NCBI GenBank assembly: GCA_052266715.1
Contig: JBQPRB010000009.1
Reading direction: 5' to 3' (one strand)
Source of the DNA: Jeotgalibaca sp052266715
Lineage (GTDB): Bacteria > Bacillota > Bacilli > Lactobacillales > Aerococcaceae
Length of the DNA: 64,000 bases
Positions within the stretch are counted from its first letter, which is position 1. Each line of letters starts with the position of its first letter. Positions 21,418-29,736 of this stretch are shown here, piece after piece. The position numbers and the translations under genes were made by a program. Under the pieces are notes generated by a model, which saw nothing but the letters and a program-made list of their open reading frames with translations, ran no database searches and had not been told where the DNA came from.

Positions 21418-22121
21418 AAATTGGACTAGTAGGTTATGGCGCCATGGGTAGGGTCGTGGAACAATGTGTCGATTCAAAAGATGAATTAATTATTTTTGCA
21501 CCAGAAAAAGATTCAACTTTGACAAGTGAAAGTGAGAAAGTGGATGTGTTGATCGATTTCTCAAATCCACGTGCATTGGATGCGATTTTAGCCTATGTGA
21601 AAGAAAATAACGTACCATTAGTCGTTGCGGCTACGGGGCATAGTGAGGAGCAGCTGGCGCAAATACAGGAGCTTTCTGAAACCGTTCCGGTACTTAAAAG
21701 TGCAAACTTCAGCTTGGGTGTGATTTTGGTAAACCGGATGTTACGGGATTATTCACCCATATTGAAAGATTTCTTTGATATTGAAATCATCGAAAAACAT
21801 CACCGGTTGAAAGAGGATGCTCCTTCCGGTACGGCAAAAATGTTCGCGGACACCATCAATGAGACGTTAAATTATGACTTCATTTATGGACGCGAAGGCA
21901 GCAGCAAACGACAGGATAAGGAAATTGGCGTGCATGCTGTTCGGGGCGGTTCAATCGTTGGTGAACATGAGGCGATTTTTGCCGGCCAGGATGAAGTGAT
22001 TTCGATTAAACACGAAGCATTCTCTAAAAAAATATTTGCCAATGGTGCCTTGAACGGTGCCAAGTGGTTGGCGGATAAAGCTCCGGGTATGTATGACATG
22101 GAAGATGTCTTATTTGGATAA
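21414..22121 (+). CDS. dapB: 4-hydroxy-tetrahydrodipicolinate reductase
   Basis: NAD(P)H-dependent reductase of the diaminopimelate pathway. It starts at TTG overlapping the dapA stop (TTGA) with GAGGAGG upstream. The Rossmann start MKIGLVGYGAMGRVV, the catalytic EKHHRLKEDAPSGTA and the nearby DINFS-equivalent IDFSNP are present. At 235 residues it is shorter than many DapB proteins because the N-terminal loop is compact; no motif is missing. Confidence 0.94.
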   Translation: MKIGLVGYGAMGRVVEQCVDSKDELIIFAPEKDSTLTSESEKVDVLIDFSNPRALDAILAYVKENNVPLVVAATGHSEEQLAQIQELSETVPVLKSANFSLGVILVNRMLRDYSPILKDFFDIEIIEKHHRLKEDAPSGTAKMFADTINETLNYDFIYGREGSSKRQDKEIGVHAVRGGSIVGEHEAIFAGQDEVISIKHEAFSKKIFANGALNGAKWLADKAPGMYDMEDVLFG

Positions 22122-22125
22122 TTAA

Positions 22126-22165
22126 AAAAGACGAATCACAGTTATCGAGCTGCGATTCGTCTTTT
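22126..22165 (+). terminator. Terminator after dapB
   Basis: AAAAGACGAATCACA pairs with TGCGATTCGTCTTTT with one mismatch; the far arm ends in T. Confidence 0.8.
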
Positions 22166-22198
22166 ATTGTGTGAGTTTAGTTTCAAAACGTTTGGTGG

Positions 22199-22339
22199 TG
22201 CGGCATTTAGGAATTTATGAAGCCCCGAACGCCGCATTTTCGGAAAAAATGCGGCGTTCCCATCCAAAATATTTTCTAAAAGCCGCAATTTAGCGAAAAG
22301 TGCGACGTTCCCGAAAAAAATACTTCAGGAACGCCGCAC
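22199..22339. repeat. Palindromic array C: three 38-bp units at 51-bp period
   Basis: Left arms TGCGGC/TGCGAC begin at 22199, 22250 and 22301. Right arms GCCGCA begin at 22231, 22282 and 22333. Each unit is thus 38 bp and each spacer 13 bp. Unit 3 has the best arms (TGCGACGTTCC with GGAACGCCGCA, one mismatch). GAACGCCGCATTTT and AAAATGCGGCGTTC of neighbouring units also pair with each other. It lies between the convergent dapB and membrane-protein genes. Geometry is the same as the arrays at 29.7 and 58.3 kb although the arm sequence differs. Confidence 0.8.
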
Positions 22340-22345
22340 TAGCTG

Positions 22346-22903
22346 TTAAATTTTACGTTTTTCCAAAATCCCCAGCGCTAATCCCATGGCCAAACCCTTA
22401 AATATTCCGATGAAAGCCGGGGCAAAGATGACCCATCCATTCGGTCCAAAGGTGTCTTCAAAGAAGTTCATAAAGCTACTGCCATAAATCGGCAAATAGT
22501 CATAAAGAAAACCACCTATCAGGAATACAACAGCCCCAATAGTTGCAAATAAAATGGCCCCTCGCAGTTTTCCAATAATACCACCGAAGATGAGACCCAT
22601 CACGATTCCCATAATCATATAACTGATATAACGAGGAACTGGGAGACTAAGCCCAATGAAGGAGCCTAAAAAATAAGAAATAAAAGTTGCAATAATCGCA
22701 GCGATCACTACTTTCCAAATTTTGAAACGATCGGGGACGAAGAAACCAAGAATTAATCCCCAAATCGTACCTTCAACAATTGAACCAAGAGGTAATTCAA
22801 ATTGTGTCAAGATAAGCCCATTGACCACTCCAGCAATAGTAAAAGCCAGTATTCCCATGAGTGCCAGAAACAAGATGTGTTTATTATCGCGTTTCATTTC
22901 CAT
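22346..22903 (-). CDS. Predicted multi-pass membrane protein, unknown function
   Basis: I do not recognise a characterised family. The ATG at 22903 (MEMKRDNKHILFLALMG) follows GGAGGTCAGTGTC at good spacing; an upstream in-frame codon would lie ahead of that site. The 185 residues contain about five or six Gly-rich hydrophobic segments separated by very short loops, with repeated patterns such as GLILGFFVPDRF and GIVMGLIFGGIIGKLRGAI. It ends in a basic KRKI. It is monocistronic, divergent from the arsenic operon and convergent with dapB. Confidence 0.7.
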   Translation of the reverse strand: MEMKRDNKHILFLALMGILAFTIAGVVNGLILTQFELPLGSIVEGTIWGLILGFFVPDRFKIWKVVIAAIIATFISYFLGSFIGLSLPVPRYISYMIMGIVMGLIFGGIIGKLRGAILFATIGAVVFLIGGFLYDYLPIYGSSFMNFFEDTFGPNGWVIFAPAFIGIFKGLAMGLALGILEKRKI

Positions 22904-23069
22904 GACACTGACCTCCAATCTAATCAAGCCATGCGTTATTCCTCACACCTATTATATCACGGTACGGTTCCTGACTAGGTGTGGTTAGCTTAAATGTATA
23001 GCAACAGATTCACCCATTATCGTTCTTCTCTGTCGTTTTTATTCAAAAACCTAACCATCAAAAATTTAA

Positions 23070-23118
23070 TTGACATTAGATAGATGGAAGTCTATATTTT
23101 AGATAGAAGAACATCTAT
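23070..23118 (+). promoter_or_regulatory. ars operon promoter with two ArsR-type operators
   Basis: TTGACA (23070-23075), a 17-nt spacer and TATATT (23093-23098) form the promoter. Two similar imperfect inverted repeats, ATAGATGGAAGTCTAT (23080-23095) and ATAGAAGAACATCTAT (23103-23118), cover the spacer/-10 and the start site, 23 bp apart. The operon encodes an ArsR repressor, so these are likely its sites. Confidence 0.65.
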
Positions 23119-23161
23119 GTAGAATGAAACAAGATTATAAATCAGGAAGAAGGAAAACGAA

Positions 23162-23530
23162 ATGAAACAATTCACTATTTATGAACCAGCGATGTGTTGT
23201 AGTACAGGGGTGTGTGGCCCTTCTATCGACGAAAACTTGATACTGTTTACCTCAGCGATGGAGGCACTCAATTCTGTCAAGGATTTAGAGGCTGTAAGAT
23301 ATAATTTATCCAATAACCCGCAAGCCTTTGTTGCGAATGAAAAAGTGAGCGCACTCTTGCAAGAAAGAGGCGCTTCAGCCTTGCCGATTACGGTCCTTGA
23401 CAACGAAATCAAAAAAGTGGGCGAGTATCCTTCATTAGATGAAATCACCGCCTATACGGGGATTGTATTTGTGAAGACTGGCCAAGAAGGAAGTTGTTGC
23501 GGTGGAGACGCCGGCTCATCCTGTTGTTAA
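23162..23530 (+). CDS. arsD: Arsenic metallochaperone ArsD (copy 1)
   Basis: Binds As(III)/Sb(III) and hands it to the ArsA ATPase. The 122-residue protein has the thioredoxin-like fold with the conserved vicinal cysteines in MCCSTGVCGPS (Cys12, Cys13, Cys18). It also has a Cys-rich tail with CC pairs (SCCGGDAGSSCC) resembling the C-terminal cysteines of plasmid R773 ArsD. It is first in the operon, 27 bases before arsA. A second, tail-less arsD lies 2.1 kb downstream. Confidence 0.93.
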   Translation: MKQFTIYEPAMCCSTGVCGPSIDENLILFTSAMEALNSVKDLEAVRYNLSNNPQAFVANEKVSALLQERGASALPITVLDNEIKKVGEYPSLDEITAYTGIVFVKTGQEGSCCGGDAGSSCC

Positions 23531-23557
23531 GAAGAACTTTTTTGGGAGATGAAAAAA

Positions 23558-25297
23558 ATGGAAATGTATCAACCTAAAGACCATATTTTAACAAAATATT
23601 TGTTTTTTACCGGTAAAGGGGGCGTAGGTAAAACATCTACGGCTTGTGCTACTGCAATAAGCCTAGCAGATAGTGGAAAAACTGTCATGCTGGTCAGCAC
23701 AGATCCAGCAAGTAATCTACAGGATGTGTTTGGACGCGAATTGGATAACAAAGGAACAGCTCTTGAAGAAATACCAGGATTAGTTGTAGCAAACTTTGAT
23801 CCGATTACAGCTGCTCAAGAATATATGGAGTCCGTTGTCGGACCCTATCGAGGTCTGCTTCCTGAATCAGCAATTGCCAACATGGAGGAGCAACTTATGG
23901 GTTCATGTACGGTTGAAATTGCTTCTTTTAACGAGTTTGCTGGTTTTCTGACCAACCCACAAGTAGAAGAAAAATTTGATTATATTATTTTTGATACGGC
24001 ACCAACAGGCCATACTTTACGGATGCTTCAGTTGCCTTCTGCCTGGAACGATTTTTTGGATGAAAATACCACGGGAACTTCCTGCATGGGTCAGCTTTCT
24101 GGACTAGGGGATAAAAAAGAAAGTTATGAACAGGCCGTAAAAACGCTGGCAGATAGTACGAAAACAACGCTGCTATTGGTCACCCGTGCACAAGAGGGTC
24201 CGATTCTGGAAGCAAACCGCGCTTCCAAAGAGTTGGGCGAATTAGGGATTAAAAACCAAAAATTAATTGTAAATGGTTTGTTGGAACGTGCCACGGATTT
24301 CGTTTCTCAAAAGTATGCGGATGATCAAGAAAAGGTGCTCCAAAGCATGCCAAAACATTTACGCCAATGCCCTGCTTTGAAGATTCCGCTTCGTGCTTAC
24401 AATTTAACCGGAATCGATAATTTACGAAATTTATTAAAAGATCACCAAGAAGTTCCCGCTGTAAAAGAATCACAAGCGGAAAAATACCCACGTTTACAAA
24501 CAATCATTGATGACTTGGCTGATTCCCATAAGCGTGTTATTTTTACGATGGGGAAAGGTGGGGTTGGAAAAACAACTATAGCTGCGACCATTGCATTGGG
24601 ATTGGCCGAAAAAGGGAAAAAAGTTCACTTGGCCACAACTGATCCTGCTGCCCACTTGGACTTTATCATTCAAGAATCCAATCAAATCAAAATGAGTCAT
24701 ATCGATGAAAAATTGGAACTAAAAAAATATACCGAGGAAGTCTTAAGTAAGGCGCGTCAAACCATGTCAGGTGAAGACCTCGCTTACGTGGAAGAAGATT
24801 TACGTTCACCATGTACGCAAGAAATCGCCGTCTTTAGAAGATTTGCTGATATTGTTGCAACGGTAGATGCAGATGTAGTTGTCATTGATACTGCTCCGAC
24901 CGGGCATACGCTATTGTTACTCGATTCTTCTCAAAGTTATGCGAAAGAAGTAGAACGCTCATCAGGTGAAGTTCCAGAATCAGTGGTGAACTTGCTTCCT
25001 GTGTTACAAGACCCTGAACAGACAGAAGTAGTGATGGTGACTTTACCGGAAAACACACCGGTATACGAATCTCTTCGTTTGCGAGACGATTTGGACCGTG
25101 CGCAAATAGCTCACACTTGGTGGGTCGTCAATAATAGCATGCTTTCTAGTGGAACTACTAACGACTTACTATTGGCTCGTTCCCAGAATGAACGCGAATG
25201 GATTGAGCGGGTTGCTGAAACATCCAACAATCACTTTGCAGTAGTGGAGTGGAGCCCTGTTGAATTAAAAGGAAAAACATTAACAACAATTTTATAA
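23558..25297 (+). CDS. arsA: Arsenite-activated ATPase ArsA
   Basis: Two-domain ATPase that energises arsenite efflux through a membrane pump. The ATG at 23558 is favoured because GGGAG lies nine bases before it; the ATG at 23549 abuts that site. The 579 residues are a tandem duplication with P-loops GKGGVGKTSTAC (about residue 20) and GKGGVGKTTIAAT (about 335), each followed by a DTAPTGHTL signal sequence. All three metal-site cysteines seem present: MGSCTVE, GTSCMGQ and SPCTQE. No ArsB or Acr3 pump follows. Confidence 0.95.
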   Translation: MEMYQPKDHILTKYLFFTGKGGVGKTSTACATAISLADSGKTVMLVSTDPASNLQDVFGRELDNKGTALEEIPGLVVANFDPITAAQEYMESVVGPYRGLLPESAIANMEEQLMGSCTVEIASFNEFAGFLTNPQVEEKFDYIIFDTAPTGHTLRMLQLPSAWNDFLDENTTGTSCMGQLSGLGDKKESYEQAVKTLADSTKTTLLLVTRAQEGPILEANRASKELGELGIKNQKLIVNGLLERATDFVSQKYADDQEKVLQSMPKHLRQCPALKIPLRAYNLTGIDNLRNLLKDHQEVPAVKESQAEKYPRLQTIIDDLADSHKRVIFTMGKGGVGKTTIAATIALGLAEKGKKVHLATTDPAAHLDFIIQESNQIKMSHIDEKLELKKYTEEVLSKARQTMSGEDLAYVEEDLRSPCTQEIAVFRRFADIVATVDADVVVIDTAPTGHTLLLLDSSQSYAKEVERSSGEVPESVVNLLPVLQDPEQTEVVMVTLPENTPVYESLRLRDDLDRAQIAHTWWVVNNSMLSSGTTNDLLLARSQNEREWIERVAETSNNHFAVVEWSPVELKGKTLTTIL

Positions 25298-25321
25298 TGT
25301 TATTAAAAAGGAGGAAGCTCA

Positions 25322-25666
25322 TTGAATTATGAAGAATATGCAAAGGCTATGAAGGCCTTATCTGACCCAAATCGTGTTAAGATATTGGATTTACTTTCTT
25401 GTGGTTCGCTTTGCGCGTGTGATGTATTGGAACATTTTGATTTTACCCAACCCACCTTATCGCACCATATCAAAGTATTGGTAGAAGCTGGGTTTGTTAC
25501 TACAGAAAAAAAAGGCCTGTGGCACAACTATTCAATCAATCAAGAAAATGCTGATGCCTTAATACAAAATACGATGGCCTTGTTACAAAGCACGGAAAGA
25601 TGTGTGTGCGCAACCGAAAGAACGGTAGAAAGGATGTCAAGTGATGAAAAAGTTAGCACTCTATGA
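25322..25666 (+). CDS. arsR: ArsR/SmtB-family repressor
   Basis: Metalloid-sensing repressor expected to control this operon. It starts at TTG, seven bases after AAGGAGG. The 114 residues contain the winged helix with LLSCGSLCACDVLEHFDFTQ; the CxC in SLCACD at about residues 33-35 sits where ELCVCDL binds As(III) in ArsR. The recognition helix is TQPTLSHHIKVLVEAG. A further CVC near the C-terminus could add a ligand. It lies unusually in the middle of the operon and overlaps the next gene. Confidence 0.93.
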   Translation: MNYEEYAKAMKALSDPNRVKILDLLSCGSLCACDVLEHFDFTQPTLSHHIKVLVEAGFVTTEKKGLWHNYSINQENADALIQNTMALLQSTERCVCATERTVERMSSDEKVSTL

Positions 25667-25970
25667 AACAGCCTTATGTTGTAGCACAGGCGTTTGTGGC
25701 CCTTCCGTTGATGATAATCTTATCCGGATTACTGCTGTCATGCAGCAAGTCAAGAAAACCGACGGCGTCATGATGGTTCGATATAATTTGGCCCAAAATC
25801 CGAATGCTTTCATCCGGAATGAACAAGTGAGACAAATGCTACAGGACAAGGGAGCGGACTGTCTCCCAATCACCGTTGTGGAAGAGCAAATTGTCCACTT
25901 CGGGAGCTATCCGACCAACGAAGAAATCGAAGCGTTCTTAGCTATCGAACTCCATGAAGAAGTAAATTAA
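25644..25970 (+). CDS. Arsenic metallochaperone ArsD (copy 2, short)
   Basis: A 108-residue ArsD paralogue with the conserved LCCSTGVCGPSVDDN site but no C-terminal cysteines, unlike copy 1. The likely start is the ATG at 25644 (a GTG precedes it directly); it overlaps arsR by 23 bases. Conserved ArsD features RYNLAQNPNAFIRNEQV and LPITVVEEQIV are shared with copy 1, so it arose by duplication or separate acquisition. Whether it feeds ArsA or the adjacent reductase is unknown. Confidence 0.9.
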   Translation: MKKLALYETALCCSTGVCGPSVDDNLIRITAVMQQVKKTDGVMMVRYNLAQNPNAFIRNEQVRQMLQDKGADCLPITVVEEQIVHFGSYPTNEEIEAFLAIELHEEVN

Positions 25971-25991
25971 ATAATGAAAAGAGGGTAATAG

Positions 25992-27653
25992 ATGAAAATT
26001 ATTATTATTGGTTCGGTTGCAGCGGGGACATCAGTGGCTGCCAAGGCACGAAGAAATACAGAAGAAGCTGAAATTGTTGTATACGATCAAGGTAAAGATA
26101 TCTCCTATTCAGTTTGTGGCATCCCTTACCAAATTGGTGGGGAAGTAGAGACTATTGAACAATTGACGCCACGTAATGTGGCCTGGTTCAAGAAACGTTA
26201 TGAAGTAGACATCTTCACAGAACACCGCGTAACCCGCGTAGACCATGATAATAAGACGCTTGAAATTACCGATTTAGCGACTGGTGAAACGAAAAAAGAT
26301 CATTATGATGTGTTGGTGTTGGCTACGGGCGCATCGCCAGTTACACCACCTCCATTTGATCAAAATGAATACGATAATGTTTTCCAAGTACGTAATATCC
26401 AGGATAATCGTGATATTTCAGCTTTCCTTTCTTTGAATCAACCAAAAAGAGCCCTTGTAGTGGGGTCTGGCTTTATCGGTTTGGAACTAACTGAGCAGTT
26501 GGTACATAAAGGTTTGGAAGTAACGCTTGTTGAAATGCAGAATCAAGTGATGCCCCCGATGGATGCGGACATGGCATTTCGTGTTGAGGAACAGTTAGAA
26601 GCTAATGGGGTTCATCTTCTACTTGGCGACACCGTCAAGAGTATTGAAGGCGAAGGTACAGCCAAACGCGTAGTTACTTCAAAAGGCGAAAGTTTGGAAG
26701 CAGATGTTGTCTTCCTTTCCGTCGGCGTTCGCCCGAACACAGAACTGGCTAAACAGATTGGTGTGGAAATCGGTGCTACTGGCGCTGTGAAAGTGAATAA
26801 AAAAATGCAGACGAATGTTCCTGATGTCTACGCTGTCGGGGATGTAGCAGAAAGTTTCTCTGTTATTACCGGAAACCCGATTTACCGTCCGCTTGGTTCA
26901 ACGGCGAATAAAATGGGTAGGATTGCTGGGGATGTCATCACAGGTGGCAACTTGGAGCATCGTGGTGTGCTGGGAACAGGGATTTTCCGTATCTTTGATT
27001 GGCATGTAGGCCAAACAGGGCTGACTGAAAAAGAAGCAGTCAAAGAAGGCTTTGACTTTGAGGTTCTATACAATATTAAACCGGCTCATGCCGAATATTT
27101 AGGTGGTAAGGAAATGACCATCAAAGCATTGGCTGACAAGAAAGACGGACGCATCCTGGGTGCTCAGGTAATTGGTAAGGGCGGCGTGGATAAACGCGTT
27201 GATGTGATTGCAACTGCAATTACGTTTGGTGCCAAAGCAGAAGATTTATTCCATCTGGACTTAGCTTATGCACCGCCATTTGCGACAACAAAAGATCCTG
27301 TTCTTTATACGGGCATGGCTCTTGATAATGCGTTACACGGCAATCCTTTAATCACGCCTGAAAAATTAATTGAAAAAAGCAATGAAGAAAAGAGCCTTCA
27401 AATTATTGATACGCGCTCCAAGAAAGATTTTGAGAAATCGCACGTCGAAGGCGCGGTTCATATTCCTCTGGGAGAGTTACGCCAACGTGCCGATGAGTTG
27501 GATAAATCACGTCCGACCGTGACTTATTGCAACAAAGGGGTAACCGGAAATGCAGCGCAAAATGTACTCTTGAACCTTGGCTTTACGGAAGTTTATAACC
27601 TTTCCGGTGGAAATAAAAACTATCAAAGTTATATCAAGATGCTAAATAAATAA
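25992..27653 (+). CDS. CoA-disulfide reductase/NADH oxidase with rhodanese domain
   Basis: FAD-dependent pyridine nucleotide-disulfide oxidoreductase. The 553 residues comprise an FAD domain (IIIGSVAAGTSVAAKARRN), the single active cysteine in SYSVCGIPYQIGG (about residue 43), an NAD domain (ALVVGSGFIGLELTEQL), the FAD-binding YAVGDVAE, and a C-terminal rhodanese domain (from about residue 460) with the active cysteine in VTYCNKGVTGNAA. This matches CoA-disulfide reductase-rhodanese fusions. Its place at the end of an ars operon suggests thiol recycling under metalloid stress; that is inference. Confidence 0.88.
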   Translation: MKIIIIGSVAAGTSVAAKARRNTEEAEIVVYDQGKDISYSVCGIPYQIGGEVETIEQLTPRNVAWFKKRYEVDIFTEHRVTRVDHDNKTLEITDLATGETKKDHYDVLVLATGASPVTPPPFDQNEYDNVFQVRNIQDNRDISAFLSLNQPKRALVVGSGFIGLELTEQLVHKGLEVTLVEMQNQVMPPMDADMAFRVEEQLEANGVHLLLGDTVKSIEGEGTAKRVVTSKGESLEADVVFLSVGVRPNTELAKQIGVEIGATGAVKVNKKMQTNVPDVYAVGDVAESFSVITGNPIYRPLGSTANKMGRIAGDVITGGNLEHRGVLGTGIFRIFDWHVGQTGLTEKEAVKEGFDFEVLYNIKPAHAEYLGGKEMTIKALADKKDGRILGAQVIGKGGVDKRVDVIATAITFGAKAEDLFHLDLAYAPPFATTKDPVLYTGMALDNALHGNPLITPEKLIEKSNEEKSLQIIDTRSKKDFEKSHVEGAVHIPLGELRQRADELDKSRPTVTYCNKGVTGNAAQNVLLNLGFTEVYNLSGGNKNYQSYIKMLNK

Positions 27654-27658
27654 AAAAA

Positions 27659-27692
27659 ACGCCATCAGCTAAAAAAGCTGATGGCGTCTTTC
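27659..27692. terminator. Terminator between convergent genes
   Basis: ACGCCATCAGCT (27659-27670) and AGCTGATGGCGT (27676-27687) form a perfect 12-bp stem with T-rich flanks on both strands, serving the reductase and the gene on the other strand. Confidence 0.8.
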
Positions 27693-27695
27693 TAT

Positions 27696-28061
27696 TTACT
27701 CTACTTTATCAGGAATAACCTTCATTAACATGATGGTCAAGAATACCATCAAACCAACCAAAATTAGTTTGACCCAATAAATCGGGGCAGCCCAAACGGA
27801 AATACCCATTAAAAAATATATGTTAAATAGGATTTGCCATTTCTTGCGACGGGGAATAGATTTTGTTTTGGCATAGTCTGCAACGTAAAAGTTATAAATT
27901 TTCGTTTTTTGTAACCAGACATGAAACCGACTGGAGCTATTGGCAAAACAATAACCAGCCAACAACAAAAAGGGCGTTGTCGGTAAGACGGGAATAATCG
28001 CCCCAATGCTTCCTAAACCGAAAGAAATGAGTCCTATAGTAAGTAGGAATGTACGTTTAAT
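27696..28061 (-). CDS. DUF454/YbaN-family membrane protein, apparent AUU start
   Basis: Small inner-membrane protein of unknown function. The frame is open from a TGA directly upstream and the family-like N-terminus MKRTFLLTIGLIS (assuming initiation) aligns to ATT at 28059-28061. It continues GLGSIGAIIPVLPTTPFLLLAGYCFANSS. No ATG, GTG or TTG occurs before the TTG codons at about residue 32, which would remove the conserved VLPTTPF. AAAGGGTG lies at suitable distance before the ATT. With this start the protein has 121 residues and three hydrophobic segments. An alternative is a mutated start codon. Confidence 0.72.
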   Translation of the reverse strand: MKRTFLLTIGLISFGLGSIGAIIPVLPTTPFLLLAGYCFANSSSRFHVWLQKTKIYNFYVADYAKTKSIPRRKKWQILFNIYFLMGISVWAAPIYWVKLILVGLMVFLTIMLMKVIPDKVE

Positions 28062-28076
28062 TGTAATTCACCCTTT

Positions 28077-28784
28077 TTATGAAAAAAATTGGCGTAACAG
28101 GTTCATGGTTAGTGGTGCGATGACGACAGTAACAATACCGGTAATGACAATTGCCAAACTGGACATGGCCCCTTCAACTTCACCGATTTCAATCGCTTTT
28201 GAAGTTCCCATTGCATGAGCACCCGCACCCATACCAATACCTTGAGCAACCGGATCATCAATTTTAAATATTTGAAAAAGACGCGGACCAACTAAAGCCC
28301 CAAAAATCCCTGTTAAGACAACAAGGGCAACCGTTAGGGAAGCAATCCCCCCGAGTGACTCTGAAATCCCAACCGCAATGGCGGTTGTGATTGATTTTGG
28401 CAGCAGGGTTGCAACCATGGTTTGATCAAGTCGGAATAACAAAGCCAAGGTAATAATCAAGAACGAATGAATAAGAACGCCTAAAAAAATACCGGTGATG
28501 ATCGCAGGATAATATTTTTTCAAATAAATAATGTTTCTCTCCAACCGAATTGCTAAAGCAACCGTAGCTGGCGTAATAAACATGGTCAAAAATTTCCCGC
28601 CAATATCAAAGTTCTCGAATGGAATATCGAGTGTCATTAACAGAATGATAATAGTAACAAAACCAAAAAGCAAAGGAGTAAAGATAACGATTGGCCATTT
28701 TCTATAGAGTTTGTCCCCAAGTAAGTACATTGCAAATGTCAGCAAAATACCAAATAGAGGTGTAGTCGTTAATAAATCGATCAT
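28077..28784 (-). CDS. lrgB: LrgB/CidB-family membrane protein
   Basis: Antiholin-like or pyruvate-associated membrane protein that works with LrgA. The 235 residues form about seven membrane segments. Conserved family sequences LLPKSITTAIAVGISESLGG and VARGIGMGAGAHAMGTSKA-like (here GIGMGAGAHAMGTSKAIEIG) are present. The start overlaps the lrgA stop (ATGA). Whether the pair acts in lysis control or metabolite transport cannot be told here. Confidence 0.92.
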   Translation of the reverse strand: MIDLLTTTPLFGILLTFAMYLLGDKLYRKWPIVIFTPLLFGFVTIIILLMTLDIPFENFDIGGKFLTMFITPATVALAIRLERNIIYLKKYYPAIITGIFLGVLIHSFLIITLALLFRLDQTMVATLLPKSITTAIAVGISESLGGIASLTVALVVLTGIFGALVGPRLFQIFKIDDPVAQGIGMGAGAHAMGTSKAIEIGEVEGAMSSLAIVITGIVTVVIAPLTMNLLRQFFS

Positions 28785-29140
28785 TCTTTATCACCTCGTG
28801 TTTTCAATTTGATAAATTGGACTATTTTTCCAACTGAAACCATCATAATGATGGTCGTAATAAATGTGATAACCAATAATTGCCACCAGTAGTCTGCCAA
28901 TAGATCGAAATTTGTCATCAAGGCAACTCCGGCAGGTACGAAGAAAAGAGCCATATTTGAAGTAAGCCAATTCCCTACTTCTTCTACTTGTTCCATTTTC
29001 AACCATCCGTAATGCAGGACGATGAATAATAAAATCATCCCAATCACACTACCAGGTATAGGAAAGGGTAACAAGGCGGAAATGAACTCCCCGATAAATG
29101 AGAACAAGAGAATCCAGAATAACTGTTTGAAAATTTTCAT
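28781..29140 (-). CDS. lrgA: LrgA/CidA-family holin-like protein
   Basis: The 119-residue protein has four membrane segments and the family motif LPFPIPGSVIGMILLF at about residues 25-40, then NWLTSNMALFFVPAGVALM. It is coupled to lrgB. No LytSR two-component genes occur nearby in the window. Confidence 0.92.
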   Translation of the reverse strand: MKIFKQLFWILLFSFIGEFISALLPFPIPGSVIGMILLFIVLHYGWLKMEQVEEVGNWLTSNMALFFVPAGVALMTNFDLLADYWWQLLVITFITTIIMMVSVGKIVQFIKLKTRGDKE

Positions 29141-29290
29141 GTGTGCGCCACCCCAAAATTTAATATGTAAATATTATCACAAACTTGATAATAAAGCATT
29201 ACTTGGTACCGTTTTAAAAATGAACTTTATTTAAAATGTTATAATATGAGAAAATCCCAAGACCTTATAAATAGATTTGGAGTGACTTTA

Positions 29291-29692
29291 ATGAAAAAAC
29301 TACTACTCATTCTTGTTGGATTATTCCTTGTATTAAGTGGATTATATATTTTTATGCAGCCTCAATCATTTGTCGCTGAGGTTAGGGTTAAAGCCGATTA
29401 TGAAGCGGTTATGACAGAAGATGTTGCTTATTTATACTTCGGGCGCGATACTTGCTCTTATTGCCGGGAATTCGAGCCGTTGATGAATGAAGCTATCCAA
29501 GAAACGGGAACGAAAGTCTATAAATATGATACGGATAAACATAAGAATGACGGTGATTTCCAGGATATTTTGGATGCGAATGAAGTCAAAACAGTTCCCA
29601 AACTGGTCCGCTTGGAAAAGGGCGTCGTGACAGACTATGTTGATCACACGCATACGCAAGCGCAGATCACTGCTTTGTTAACAGAAAACTAA
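29291..29692 (+). CDS. Membrane-anchored thioredoxin-like protein
   Basis: Predicted extracytoplasmic thiol-redox protein. The ATG at 29291 lies eight bases after GGAG; the start upstream in frame lacks such a site. Of 133 residues the first 22 are a signal anchor (KKLLLILVGLFLVLSGLYIF). The thioredoxin domain has CxxC in DTCSYCREF and the cis-Pro region KTVPKLVRL. It resembles small bacteriocin-transport-accessory/PedC-type thioredoxins, but no bacteriocin genes are nearby. TATAAT lies at 29240-29245. Confidence 0.82.
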   Translation: MKKLLLILVGLFLVLSGLYIFMQPQSFVAEVRVKADYEAVMTEDVAYLYFGRDTCSYCREFEPLMNEAIQETGTKVYKYDTDKHKNDGDFQDILDANEVKTVPKLVRLEKGVVTDYVDHTHTQAQITALLTEN

Positions 29693-29736
29693 AAGAACTC
29701 AGAAAAAGCCAAATTAGCTTTTTCTGAGTTCTTTTT
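29692..29736 (+). terminator. Terminator after thioredoxin-like gene
   Basis: A perfect 18-bp stem (29692-29709 with 29717-29734) followed by T. It is directly next to palindromic array A. Confidence 0.8.

Noticed and set aside
21414..22121. dapB as a truncated pseudogene because of its 235-residue length
   Set aside because: Cofactor and catalytic motifs are all present and the start is coupled to dapA; short DapB forms occur.
27809..28006. A separate small gene or frameshift in the DUF454 locus
   Set aside because: The full conserved protein reads through in one frame from ATT at 28061, so no frameshift is needed and the other frame is a shadow.
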